DNA of 34,917 bases from Paludibacter sp. 47-17 (lineage in GTDB: Bacteria; Bacteroidota; Bacteroidia; Bacteroidales; Paludibacteraceae): the NCBI GenBank assembly GCA_001898935.1, contig MKVT01000038.1, positions 1 to 34,917 of the forward strand, given 5' to 3'. The stretch's first letter is position 1. Each line of letters begins with the position of its first letter. The translations under genes and the position numbers were made by a program. Below the pieces are notes generated by a model. The model ran no database searches. It was not told the DNA's origin and saw only the letters and a list, made by a program, of their open reading frames with translations. Below, piece by piece: positions 1-7,954 of this stretch.

Positions 1-263
1 AGTCGGACAGTGAAGAAGAAAAAGCTGAATTGGCAGAGAAGCTCAAGATACAGAAAGTGCGCAAAAGCAAATATGAGGGACTTGAATCACAGCTTAAAGC
101 AACAGGTAAAGAACAAATCAGTACGACAGATAGAGATGCTCAATCAGTAGTTCTTTACCGTCACATCACCCAGGTGGGCTACAATGTGCAGGCTTCGGTA
201 GATGCCAAAAATTATAGTCAACCGGTAGGTGCAAGCGTAGGAGACCGCCACACAAATAATTAG
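1..263 (+). pseudogene. IS1182-family transposase fragment (internal part)
   Basis: An open frame enters from the left edge (first in-frame ATG/GTG-type start near 30) and ends at TAG 261-263. Residues such as the TDxDAQS stretch followed by VGYNVQASVDAKN match the middle of IS1182-family transposases, just at the start of the DDE region. After the codons for VDAKN (about base 215) the similarity stops. The remaining codons are encoded by DNA that looks like the end of an intergenic hairpin (GGTGCAAGCG...CCGCCACA). The family assignment comes from motif recall; truncation is inferred from the abrupt loss of similarity. It is not a functional gene. A second fragment of the same family lies at 10699-10905. 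Confidence 0.7.
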
Positions 264-273
264 ACTAAAAGAT

Positions 274-1449
274 ATGAGAGTTTTAATATTTATTCTATTG
301 ATTGTAATTTCAGCAGCATTAAAGGCTCAAAAGAAAAATAATGAATTTTCTCAAGTAGATAAGATTGCACTTCAGATTCCCGATTCATTATCGGGTTCAA
401 CAATAGGAATTTCCGATTATATAAATTCCAACTTTATCAGTCAGACTGAGAAATCGAGAGCAATTTTCATTTGGATTACTACTAATATCCAGTATGATAT
501 TGAAAATATGTTTGCTATAAATTTTTATCAAAACACGAATGAGATTATTGATAAAGTTTTAATAACAAGAAAAGGGATTTGTATGCATTATGCTGAGCTC
601 TATCATTCTATAGCAAATCAAGTCGGGATAAAATCCTATGTAGTTTCAGGTTACACAAAACAAAACGGTTTCGTGGATTACATTCCTCATGCTTGGATTG
701 CGAGTTTTATTGATTCAACTTGGTATTTAGTCGACCCAACATGGGGCTCCGGTTATATTCAAAATGCGAAGTTTGTCAAGAAAACTAATGATTACTATTT
801 TAGGACTAGACCGGAACAAATGGTTAAATCGCATATGCCTTTTGACCCATTATGGCAATTTTTAAACTATCCTGTAACAAATCAAGAATTTTATGAAGGC
901 AAAACAGGGTTAAATAAGACCAAACCTTACTTTAACTACCAAGATACGTTATCTCAATTTGAGCGGGAAACTGAAATTGAAAAACTTGAATCATCGAGTA
1001 GGCGGATTGAGAAAAACGGAGTGAAAAACTCATTAGTTTTCGACAGACTTCAACATAATAAACGAGAGATGGAATATTATTATAATAAAATACGTGTTGA
1101 AACCTATAATTCTGCTGTAAATCATTACAATGACGGGATTAATCAGTTAAACAGATTTATTGATTACAGGAATAAACAATTTACACCAAAGAAACCTGAT
1201 AGTGAAATTAGAGAAATGGTTGATTTACCAGAGAAATCATTTATCAATTCTCGGGAAAAGTTGAAAGAAATTAAAAAGCCTGATCCAAATACTGCAAATT
1301 CTATGATTCAATTAAACAAATCAATCGATGAAGCAATGTTAAATTTGAATGAACAGAAAGCATTCCTTGACAAGTATTTTTCGACCGGAAAAATGTTTAG
1401 AAAGTCATTATTTTACAAATACACATGGATGGGGATACCATTGAATTGA
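274..1449 (+). CDS. secreted transglutaminase-like (papain-fold) protein
   Basis: This 391-residue protein has a Sec signal peptide (about residues 1-19, ending LKAQ). A transglutaminase-like core follows. The expected triad is visible in order: Cys103 in KGICMHYAE, His139 in PHAWI and Asp154 in LVDPTWGSG. In this superfamily the fold hydrolyses or transfers acyl groups on peptides, and many bacterial members are periplasmic proteases or peptide-crosslink enzymes; the substrate here is unknown. The C-terminal half (about 225-391) is rich in Lys, Glu and Asn, predicted mainly helical, with no recognised domain. The ATG at 274 is chosen because it directly precedes the signal peptide. The gene stands alone, 11 nt after the IS1182 fragment frame, and is followed by an attC-like hairpin. 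A second, unrelated-looking transglutaminase-like gene lies at 14029-15282. Confidence 0.85.
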   Translation: MRVLIFILLIVISAALKAQKKNNEFSQVDKIALQIPDSLSGSTIGISDYINSNFISQTEKSRAIFIWITTNIQYDIENMFAINFYQNTNEIIDKVLITRKGICMHYAELYHSIANQVGIKSYVVSGYTKQNGFVDYIPHAWIASFIDSTWYLVDPTWGSGYIQNAKFVKKTNDYYFRTRPEQMVKSHMPFDPLWQFLNYPVTNQEFYEGKTGLNKTKPYFNYQDTLSQFERETEIEKLESSSRRIEKNGVKNSLVFDRLQHNKREMEYYYNKIRVETYNSAVNHYNDGINQLNRFIDYRNKQFTPKKPDSEIREMVDLPEKSFINSREKLKEIKKPDPNTANSMIQLNKSIDEAMLNLNEQKAFLDKYFSTGKMFRKSLFYKYTWMGIPLN

Positions 1450-1460
1450 ATAAACGCCAG

Positions 1461-1592
1461 CGCCCAACATATGGTAGAGTGCATGCGGGTTTCAGAGGTT
1501 TTCGAGTGTTTGGGGCTGGTGACAAAATCAGTGTAAACCGATAGGAAATCGCCTCGTAATCCCGCACGACACCCTACCATCAACCCTTAGGC
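1461..1592 (+). repeat. attC-like imperfect hairpin after the 274-1449 gene
   Basis: The site starts with GCCCAAC (1461-1467), an exact RYYYAAC core, and ends with CTTAGGC (1586-1592), one base off GTTRRRY. Inside, GGTAGAGTGCATGCGGG (1473-1489) pairs imperfectly with the complement of CCCGCACGACACCCTACC (1561-1578). The 132-nt size, core motifs and mismatched stem fit integron attC sites. That it recombines is inference. Confidence 0.5.
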
Positions 1593-1692
1593 GGCAGTGT
1601 AAAAAATGCTCTACTGTGAGTCTTCTCCCAAAAAATATTGAATGTTTGATTTGAAATTGAAGAAACCGGTTTATAGTTAAAATAATAGTCGT

Positions 1693-3189
1693 ATGAAAAA
1701 GTTTTTACTTTCCACGCTGTTTTTAGTACTCTGTATAGGTCTCTATGCTCAAAACAAGACCTATACCATAAAGATTGAAAGTATATCTCTCAATTCAGTT
1801 GTATTATCTTGGCAAAGAGCTGATGGGACTTCTGAAAAAGACAGCACTCATGACTATACATTATATTATTGTGAATATGGTCTAAAAGGGTTTGAAAGAG
1901 GTAAAGGTGTGATTGGTTTAACTGCTTGGGCAGGAAATATAATCAATAATCTGATTCCGGGTACGGAATACTCGTTTTTTATCAGGAAAGCAACGGTTCC
2001 TGCCGATTCTTCAGTATGGTTTGAGGAATATAACTTTCAAACATTAAGTTGCAACACTTCAATATCGAATATTAAAACCGAAATGGAGTATGCAAATGGT
2101 ATCAATATTAAAGATTTACTTAATGTACATATTACATTTGATGCATTGGCAAATTCTTTCGAATTGGAATATGGTCCGCAAGGATTTGATCAAGGTAGCG
2201 GGAATGTCATTGTGTCCAATCAGAACAGGTTTTCACTTGGTAATGCAAATCTACAATCAAATACAGAATATGACTTTTATATACGAGGAAAATGTGGTGG
2301 TATTTATGATGACTGGTCTGAAAAATACAGCTTTGCAACTGCAAATGTTTTTCATTATCCGGGAAGCGAAGCATTTGATGTCGCTTTTGAACATATAACT
2401 AACAAGTCGGCTCGTGTAAATTGGTCAAGGATTGTACCCGGTTACGCCTCCCGGTCATACAAAATAGAATATGGTCCGAAAGGATTTGAAAGAGGGACAG
2501 GGCAAACACAAAATCCGATACTAAACATTGCCGATCTGGACGGTTTAGAGGAAGCTACTGAATACTCCCTTTTTATCAGAAGTTACGGAACAGCCACAAC
2601 TGATTCAGTATGGCTTACAGAACATGTTTTTAAAACCTTACCATGTAATACAGCAATTTCAGGAGTAAAAAGTTCAGAAGTATGGACAACATGTTATTGT
2701 GGAGATGGAGCAATTGTAATAGAATGGGATGATCTTTCCGATTCGTATGAACTGGAATACGGGTTGAAAGATTTTCAACAAGGTACAGGTAACTTAATAC
2801 AAACAGATGTTAGTTATGTAAACATTTTACCAAACCTTGGAAGTATGGATTACGATTTTTATATACGCGCTAAATGTAACGGTACATTTGGTGATTGGAC
2901 AACTAAAAATTCATTTACTGCTTCTCAAATCTATTATGCTGTAAAAAATATTCAAACTTCAAACTTTGAAATTTATCCTAATCCGGTTGAGGAAATCTTT
3001 CAGATAAAATTACAACCAGTTTTCGACAGTAATACTGTTACTGTATTAATTTATGATTTAATCGGTACAATAAGGTTTAAATCTGAATATAATGACAATT
3101 ATAATATCTCTTCGCTACCTACGGGGATATATATTGTCAACATTAAAGACAAACACTTGTCTGAAACAATGATTATCCAAAAAAAATAA
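1693..3189 (+). CDS. fibronectin type III repeat protein with T9SS sorting domain
   Basis: This 498-residue secreted protein has a signal peptide (about 1-20, ending LYAQ) and four Fn3-like beta-sandwich modules at roughly 25-118, 130-215, 225-318 and 335-415. Modules alternate A-B-A-B: 1 and 3 share EYGxKGFERG...W and end in CNTxIS; 2 and 4 share ELEYG...GTGN/GSGN and YDFYIRxKC. The last 75 residues form a type A T9SS C-terminal domain, with FEIYPNPVEE, a YDLIG turn and a LPTGIYIV strand. The T9SS would carry the protein across the outer membrane and release or anchor it at the surface. The Fn3 array suggests a binding or spacer role. It has its own intergenic space on both sides and no partner genes. 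Confidence 0.9.
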   Translation: MKKFLLSTLFLVLCIGLYAQNKTYTIKIESISLNSVVLSWQRADGTSEKDSTHDYTLYYCEYGLKGFERGKGVIGLTAWAGNIINNLIPGTEYSFFIRKATVPADSSVWFEEYNFQTLSCNTSISNIKTEMEYANGINIKDLLNVHITFDALANSFELEYGPQGFDQGSGNVIVSNQNRFSLGNANLQSNTEYDFYIRGKCGGIYDDWSEKYSFATANVFHYPGSEAFDVAFEHITNKSARVNWSRIVPGYASRSYKIEYGPKGFERGTGQTQNPILNIADLDGLEEATEYSLFIRSYGTATTDSVWLTEHVFKTLPCNTAISGVKSSEVWTTCYCGDGAIVIEWDDLSDSYELEYGLKDFQQGTGNLIQTDVSYVNILPNLGSMDYDFYIRAKCNGTFGDWTTKNSFTASQIYYAVKNIQTSNFEIYPNPVEEIFQIKLQPVFDSNTVTVLIYDLIGTIRFKSEYNDNYNISSLPTGIYIVNIKDKHLSETMIIQKK

Positions 3190-3270
3190 TAAGAAAAAGA
3201 GCGAGAATCACCGGAAATAAACTATACAAAATAAAAACAAAGAGCATTTTATAAATTAAATTTAAGTATT

Positions 3271-3387
3271 ATGAGAAAGTTATTAATTTTGGGGGTTGTA
3301 TTTGCCACAGTTCTGACAACATCTTGTTCCAAAGATGAAATTGATGATTTTACTAACCCGGGTTGTAGCCCGCTTGAAATTTTGTGA
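3271..3387 (+). CDS. truncated lipoprotein leader (38 codons)
   Basis: An ATG at 3271 opens a frame that reads a typical lipoprotein signal peptide, MRKLLILGVVFATVLTTSC, with the lipobox cysteine at residue 19 followed by SKDEIDDFT, and ends at TGA 3385-3387. The last dozen codons run into hairpin-type DNA (GTAGCCCGC...GTCGCCCGC). This looks like the 5' end of a larger lipoprotein gene whose body was lost when a cassette-type junction was joined to it. It could instead be a real very small lipoprotein. No function can be given. Confidence 0.4.
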   Translation: MRKLLILGVVFATVLTTSCSKDEIDDFTNPGCSPLEIL

Positions 3388-3473
3388 AACTTGGCAGAAA
3401 GTCGCCCGCAATTGGGAACTTTTCATACCGTCATCCATTAGGGGCATAGTAAAAAAATATAGATTAACATATA

Positions 3474-4925
3474 ATGAAAACAGATATGAAAAAATTATTT
3501 TTAATTCTCATTGTTTTACTTATAACAATTTCCCTTAAATCTCAAAATAGTTATCAAACTGTTTACTCTAACAGAACAGCATATTTTCGGGGAGAATATA
3601 ATTTGGTGGAAACTATTAAAATTGACTCTTGCAAGTTCAATAACGACTCCATTCTGTTTCCTTCCAGAACTTTACAACTGATTGGGGATGAATGTTATGA
3701 TCCTTTCGGAGGCAGTTGGGCCGGTAAAAAAATAATAATACATGACCACTGGAACTATTTTTTCAATGATGATCATGATACAATAAAAATTAAGACCAAT
3801 GCCACATTAAATGAAAATTGGAATTTATTTCAAAACCCTGACATTACAATTATTGCAACAGTAACCAGTTGGGATACACTTACTGTTTTGGGAGTTCTGG
3901 ATTCTGTTAAGATTATTACTTTGCATGTTTACGACCATACAATGAAACCCCAGCCACATGAACTTGAAGGAACTACAATAGCCATCAGTAAACATTTTGG
4001 TCTGACCAAAACATTAAACTTTACACATTTTCCTACCGTCAAATTCAGACCGGCTTATTATGTTACAAAGAATTTAGATCTTATTGGAATCACAAACCCT
4101 GAATTGGGACAACAACATATTAAATGGTTCGATGTATTTGACTTTCAGGAAGGGGATGAATTTCATTATGTTAATTCCTCGAATTCGTTAATGTCTGGTG
4201 GAAGTGCCCATGAAAAAAAATATATAATACGTATAATAAAGAGAGAAAACTTTGCGGATTCAATACGATACACAGAGCAGATTGAAACTTTACTCAAATA
4301 TCGGCAGAATACTTCAAGTGATTATATAACAACATATGACAATCAGCAAGTTACCAATGTCGTTTATAAGAATGCTGAGTTCGATCATGAACCAGGTGTC
4401 CCGGTATTTCGGAATGATAGTTCAATGTTGGTAGTTTATCCAAGCTTTAGTGTTAATAGTTCCCCCGAAATATATTTTAAAAAAAATGATTGTTGGCACA
4501 AATCAAATGTACTTGACGATGCATGTAATTATACTTCATATGAAAAAGGAAGAGGACTGATAGCGTCCGGTAGTGGGTGTTGGGAATGGCAAAGTTACAA
4601 TAATACTCAACAAGTATATTATAAAAAAAACTCATCGACCTGGGGTACTCCACTGTTGCTTACAAATATTAATGAATTGTTAGACTTGCCGGAAATAAAA
4701 GTTTATCCGAACCCAACAGCCGATAGAATTTACGTTTATATGAATGACTTTTCTCGTTCCTACTCATTTGAATTATTAGATGCTAAAGGAGAAACAATAA
4801 AAAAAACAGAGTTGAAAACAAAGAGTAATATCATAAGTTTAGAAGAGTTAAATAGCGGGTTGTATTTTTATCGCTTAATGAAGGACAACAAACAGATAAA
4901 ATCGGGAAAAATCATTAAAATATAG
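3474..4925 (+). CDS. secreted protein with T9SS sorting domain, function unknown
   Basis: This is a 483-residue secreted protein. Two in-frame starts are possible, 3474 and 3486; the second gives the cleaner signal peptide (MKKLFLILIVLLITISLKSQ), the first adds four residues. The central 380 residues are Asn/Tyr-rich beta-type sequence with no domain I recognise. Residues about 407-483 are a type A T9SS sorting domain: EIKVYPNPTADRIYVY, a LLDAKGE turn, LNSGLYFYRL and a basic C-terminal strand ending KIIKI. It is therefore probably exported to the cell surface by the type IX system. It is the second of three consecutive T9SS cargo genes (1693, 3474 and 5395), each separated by repeat-bearing gaps rather than in one tight operon. 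Confidence 0.8.
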   Translation: MKTDMKKLFLILIVLLITISLKSQNSYQTVYSNRTAYFRGEYNLVETIKIDSCKFNNDSILFPSRTLQLIGDECYDPFGGSWAGKKIIIHDHWNYFFNDDHDTIKIKTNATLNENWNLFQNPDITIIATVTSWDTLTVLGVLDSVKIITLHVYDHTMKPQPHELEGTTIAISKHFGLTKTLNFTHFPTVKFRPAYYVTKNLDLIGITNPELGQQHIKWFDVFDFQEGDEFHYVNSSNSLMSGGSAHEKKYIIRIIKRENFADSIRYTEQIETLLKYRQNTSSDYITTYDNQQVTNVVYKNAEFDHEPGVPVFRNDSSMLVVYPSFSVNSSPEIYFKKNDCWHKSNVLDDACNYTSYEKGRGLIASGSGCWEWQSYNNTQQVYYKKNSSTWGTPLLLTNINELLDLPEIKVYPNPTADRIYVYMNDFSRSYSFELLDAKGETIKKTELKTKSNIISLEELNSGLYFYRLMKDNKQIKSGKIIKI

Positions 4926-4983
4926 TTACAATTTCATATTGAAAAATGAAAACCACGATTCCCTAATATACCCCTATGCGCAT

Positions 4984-5026
4984 GGCGGCTGACGTGCACT
5001 TTGCGGTTTTTACGCCCGCATTCACT
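4984..5026 (+). repeat. repeated intergenic motif, copy 1 (GCACTT...GCCCGCATTCA)
   Basis: GGCGG, then TGCACTT, then a G/T-rich run and ACGCCCGCATTCACTT. The same order of blocks recurs at 7056-7096 and, more diverged, at 13821-13856, each time in a gap between unrelated genes. It behaves like one arm of a repeated hairpin junction. Confidence 0.55.
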
Positions 5027-5381
5027 TCACAGTTTTGACAGTAAGCCTATTTACAGATTGCGACTTTATAAAAAACACATTTACACACAAAGACAAAACA
5101 AAAGCCTTATTGAAACACTTTTAAAAGAAGATGATGACAAAGCACTTGACCATTTTGCAATGGAACACGAAATGGCAAAAAACACAGGCAAAGAAGCAAT
5201 GAAAAAAGGTTTTGCAGACTTTAGAGAATTGGTGGTAAAAAACTTCGGGACAGAATTGAATTCCTCTTTTATGGAATCCGAAGAGAAATTTTCAACGAAC
5301 GCCGAAGAGAATACAACCTGCACTAAGCACAATCCTATCGGGTTTGCCGCTTATTTGTTATGGCTAATAATAAAAAAATAA
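5001..5381 (+). CDS. hypothetical ORF, probably a truncated gene remnant
   Basis: A 126-codon frame whose first codons overlap the repeat motif at 4984-5026 and whose last 20 or so (CTKHNPIGFAAYLLW) are encoded by DNA resembling another cassette junction, including TGCACTAAGCAC and GTTATGGC at 5357-5364. Only the middle, about residues 35-100, has protein-like composition: Lys/Glu-rich, helical, e.g. KEDDDKALDHFAMEHEMAKN and KKGFADFRELV. The only internal ATG with plausible context is at 5160. I recognise no family. The most economical reading is a gene fragment trapped between two junction repeats. Confidence 0.3.
   Translation: MRFLRPHSLHSFDSKPIYRLRLYKKHIYTQRQNKSLIETLLKEDDDKALDHFAMEHEMAKNTGKEAMKKGFADFRELVVKNFGTELNSSFMESEEKFSTNAEENTTCTKHNPIGFAAYLLWLIIKK
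5357..5364 (+). repeat. cassette core-like motif GTTATGGC upstream of 5395 gene
   Basis: GTTATGGC sits 30 nt before the next start codon. Nearly the same sequence (GTTATGGAGC) precedes the 10005 gene and its reverse complement (GCGCCATAAC) follows it. This is the arrangement expected of integron-type core sites. Confidence 0.4.
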
Positions 5382-5394
5382 AAATCATATGGTT

Positions 5395-6456
5395 ATGAAA
5401 AGAAATTTCGCATTTGGCTTGTTGCTCTTAATACTAAATTTTTTAAAGGCAAATCCACTTCCAGTACCCAATAATTTTGTTTTGGCAGAACTATTCTTCA
5501 ATTCTGAAGGGAAATGGACAATTGAACTTAAATTTGTCGATGATTATTACTTTGGTACAGATGGCATTTATGTAAGCTCAATTTCGGGACAATCAGAACT
5601 CAAACAGTTAAACGACGATGCAATTTTTAAAACGAAGATTGTGACGATAACGAATGATAGTTTAAAATCTGATTTACTAATTAATCCTTTGGGTGATAGT
5701 GTTTTTGTCTATTGCCAAAGCGCATATCCAATTATCCATCCATTAGTTTTTGGTAATCGAGTTACAGCTTCGGTCAGAGCGCCCCAAGTCAGTGAGTCTA
5801 TTGCATTATACAGTTTTGATTTTCAAGATGATTTTGCCTTCGATTATAGTATTGACAAGTCGCCCTCATTAGGCAACGAAAATGATTCTACCGGAATGTG
5901 TGGTACAATCAGAGGCAAAATTTATGACCCATATAATTTACTCCCAGCCAACGCTTGGTTAGCCGGGAATGGAATAATAAATTTTAAGCCGGACGCAAAT
6001 GGAGATTATTGTGCAAGAATAACTTCTTCGAAACACAATATTGACAAATTATATTATTTCATACCGGAATCAGGAATCTCTTCAGGATATTATGTTAAGG
6101 TATTACCCGTTGTTGTTACCACAGAGCCTGATACCATCGTAAATGTTGATTTGCACATTTATGATATAGTTTCTTCTGTTGAAAGTATAAAAAGCAATCA
6201 AGAAAATATCTTTAACATAACTCCCAATCCAATTATAGAATCTTCTTTTCATTATGAAATAACTATTCCTGTAAAATCCTCGAATAGTTATATTGAGCTT
6301 TTTAATATAAGCGGACAAATGGTCGAAAGGCACTATATTACAGAAAGTAGTGGAAAAATTAATTTAAAACAGCAATTGACAGCGGGCAATTACACGGTCA
6401 AGCTTTTTGTGAACAATAAAAACTATGCAAATTCAAAAATAATTGTTGCTAACTAA
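5395..6456 (+). CDS. secreted protein with T9SS sorting domain, function unknown
   Basis: About 353 residues from ATG 5395; ATG 5389 would add two residues (MV). The N-terminus is a signal peptide (MKRNFAFGLLLLILNFLKANP). The body (about 20-270) is a beta-rich region; residues around 165-225 (GTIRGKIYDPYNLLPANAWL) resemble a small carboxypeptidase-regulatory-like beta sandwich, but this is tentative. The last 75 residues are a T9SS type A sorting domain (FNITPNPIIES, ELFNISGQMVE, LTAGNYTVKLF). The stop codon overlaps the next start in TAATG, so translation of the 6456 gene is probably coupled. This is the only tight gene pair among the T9SS genes here, suggesting the two products act together. 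Confidence 0.8.
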   Translation: MKRNFAFGLLLLILNFLKANPLPVPNNFVLAELFFNSEGKWTIELKFVDDYYFGTDGIYVSSISGQSELKQLNDDAIFKTKIVTITNDSLKSDLLINPLGDSVFVYCQSAYPIIHPLVFGNRVTASVRAPQVSESIALYSFDFQDDFAFDYSIDKSPSLGNENDSTGMCGTIRGKIYDPYNLLPANAWLAGNGIINFKPDANGDYCARITSSKHNIDKLYYFIPESGISSGYYVKVLPVVVTTEPDTIVNVDLHIYDIVSSVESIKSNQENIFNITPNPIIESSFHYEITIPVKSSNSYIELFNISGQMVERHYITESSGKINLKQQLTAGNYTVKLFVNNKNYANSKIIVAN

Positions 6457-7019
6457 TGAAAAGATTTTTAACGACTATCGTTGTGATTTGCTGTTTTATA
6501 TTCTTTACAGAAGCTCAAGCAACAATCTCCTTCTTTGAAGAACATATCGACTTTTCTTTGGACAATAATTATTTTACGATTAATGGAATATTTTCATTCG
6601 CGAATAAAAGCAACATGCTTCAAACACAACAAATTATTTTTCCATTTGCGAACGAAACACACTCGATCGACTCTATAAGAATTATCAATTTGAACACTTT
6701 AAGCAACTTGGATTTTATTCGACTGAAAAGTTCGGTAATATTTAAAATAACTGTTCCTGCAAATGATACTGTTGACCTGAATATATTTTATCGTCAAAAG
6801 AAATCTTCAATAAATAAATATATCATCACTTCAACTCAATCGTGGGGAAAACCATTAAAGAAAGCAGTTTATTCTTTATCCACAGAAAAAGAATTAAATA
6901 TTAAGTCTTTTACATATAAGCCAGACACAATCAAAATAATTGACGATAAGAAACTATATTTGTGGAATAAAACCGACTTTATGCCAAAAAACGACTTTGA
7001 AATAATATTAGACGACTAA
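6456..7019 (+). CDS. secreted protein of unknown function, coupled to upstream T9SS gene
   Basis: 187 residues with a signal peptide (MKRFLTTIVVICCFIFFTEAQ). The rest is beta-rich with no Cys: FTINGIFSFAN, an IIFPFANETHSIDSI stretch and a closing DDKKLYLWNKTDFMPKNDFE. I do not recognise the family; the pattern suggests one secreted immunoglobulin-like or lipocalin-like beta domain. The start overlaps the stop of the preceding T9SS gene by one base (TAATG), implying translational coupling. A hairpin junction begins about 20 nt after the stop. An internally deleted second copy of this gene, with similar downstream DNA, lies at 16301-16429, so the unit has been duplicated within the region. Confidence 0.75.
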   Translation: MKRFLTTIVVICCFIFFTEAQATISFFEEHIDFSLDNNYFTINGIFSFANKSNMLQTQQIIFPFANETHSIDSIRIINLNTLSNLDFIRLKSSVIFKITVPANDTVDLNIFYRQKKSSINKYIITSTQSWGKPLKKAVYSLSTEKELNIKSFTYKPDTIKIIDDKKLYLWNKTDFMPKNDFEIILDD

Positions 7020-7040
7020 ATTATTGTGCCTGACACAAGT

Positions 7041-7143
7041 CTATGGTCACAGACTGGCGGACCTGCACTTAGTGGGTTTGACGCCCGCATTCATTTGTCG
7101 TTTCACGACAGCAAATGCTCTCGCAACCCGCCCGTTCCCATAG
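7041..7143 (+). repeat. attC-like hairpin, with repeated motif copy 2
   Basis: CTATGG (7041-7046) pairs with CCATAG (7138-7143). GGGTT (7074-7078) pairs with AACCC (7125-7129). GCATT near 7087 pairs with AATGC near 7114, and GTCGT pairs with ACGAC around a short TTTC loop near 7101-7104. The 103-nt mismatched stem carries the GCACTT...GCCCGCATTCA motif at 7056-7096. Single-strand folding like this is the hallmark of attC sites. The core ends are not canonical. Confidence 0.5.
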
Positions 7144-7204
7144 CCTGGGTTATTATCGATCATTGTAAAGCGGGGACTCAACAAATACTAAACAGACAGA
7201 AAAT

Positions 7205-7585
7205 ATGACAGAAGAACAATTAAGAAAGTACTTTCAACAAATTGAAGACAACTTCAATGGTGCGGTCATTTCGAACAAAGTTGACGAAATTAAGAAGTGT
7301 ATTACTTCTGACTGGGTTCTCGTGGACAGTCAAGGGGGAATAATTCCTCAGGAAGGTTTTTTCAACGTTCTTGAACAAGGCCTGCTTTCACATTCAACAA
7401 TGACTAAAGAAGTTTTGAGAGTAAAAGTTTATGGTGATATCGCAGTTGTAACAGGGCGTGGACAAAATACCGGAACTTGGCAAGGACAACTTTTGGAGGC
7501 AGACGAATGGATTACAGATATTTACAAAAAGGAGAATGAACAATGGCTTTGCGTGATGACGCATTTGACACCTGTAAAAAAGTAA
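7205..7585 (+). CDS. SnoaL/DUF4440-like NTF2-fold protein
   Basis: 126 residues, cytosolic, no signal peptide. The layout fits the NTF2-like superfamily: an N-terminal helix (EEQLRKYFQQIEDNFNGAV), the ITSDWVLVDSQGG strand-turn, EGFFNVLEQG helix, then VLRVKVYGDIAVVTGRGQNTGTW and DEWITDIYKKENEQWLCVMTHLT, typical of DUF4440/SnoaL-like members. These form a cone-shaped pocket and include isomerases, hydrolases and many proteins without known activity; nothing indicates the ligand here. It begins a compact run of three genes with 8- and 10-nt gaps (with the YjbR-like and GyrI-like genes), probably one transcript and possibly carried as one cassette. Confidence 0.8.
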   Translation: MTEEQLRKYFQQIEDNFNGAVISNKVDEIKKCITSDWVLVDSQGGIIPQEGFFNVLEQGLLSHSTMTKEVLRVKVYGDIAVVTGRGQNTGTWQGQLLEADEWITDIYKKENEQWLCVMTHLTPVKK

Positions 7586-7593
7586 CTTGAAAA

Positions 7594-7944
7594 ATGGTAT
7601 CGATAGACACTTTCCGGGAATTGGCATTATCGTTTCCCGAAGCGACAGAAGAACCTCACTTTGAAAAAACTTCTTTCAGAGTGAAAAGGAAAATTTTTGC
7701 AACCTATGACGAAGTAAAGAAAAGAGCCTGCATTAAATTATCGGAAATAGACCAAGATGTTTTTTCATCTGCCGACAAGACCAATATTTTTCCGGTTGAC
7801 AATAAATGGGGTAAGCAAGGTTGGACGCTTATTGAAATGAAGAAGGTTAGAAAAGAGTTATTTGTTGACGCTTTGACAACTGCTTATTGTGAAGTTGCAC
7901 CCCAAAAACTTGCAGCCAAAATCAGACCCAAATCAACAAGTTAA
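7594..7944 (+). CDS. MmcQ/YjbR family protein
   Basis: 116 residues, full length for the family. The N-terminus (SIDTFRELALSFPEATEEPHF), the FRVKRKIFATYD strand pair, CIKLSEIDQDVFSSAD and the closing GWTLIEMKKVRKELFVDALTTAYCEVAPQKLA match the MmcQ/YjbR-like fold, a cystatin-like alpha/beta protein often annotated as DNA-binding because of its basic double-wing face. No biochemical role is firmly known. It lies 8 nt after the NTF2-like gene and 10 nt before the GyrI-like gene. Confidence 0.85.
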   Translation: MVSIDTFRELALSFPEATEEPHFEKTSFRVKRKIFATYDEVKKRACIKLSEIDQDVFSSADKTNIFPVDNKWGKQGWTLIEMKKVRKELFVDALTTAYCEVAPQKLAAKIRPKSTS

Positions 7945-7954
7945 AAATAAAAAT

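Noticed and set aside
1461-1592. Claim that the window holds a functional integron
   Set aside because: No integrase, attI or Pc promoter is present, the right core at 1586 begins with C instead of G, and several gaps lack clear cores. Only an integron-like architecture is supported.
3335-3538. 67-codon + strand ORF
   Set aside because: It covers a junction repeat and overlaps the start of the T9SS gene in another frame.
7026-7208. 60-codon + strand ORF
   Set aside because: It lies entirely over the 7041-7143 hairpin and ends at the next gene. The composition follows the repeat, not a protein.
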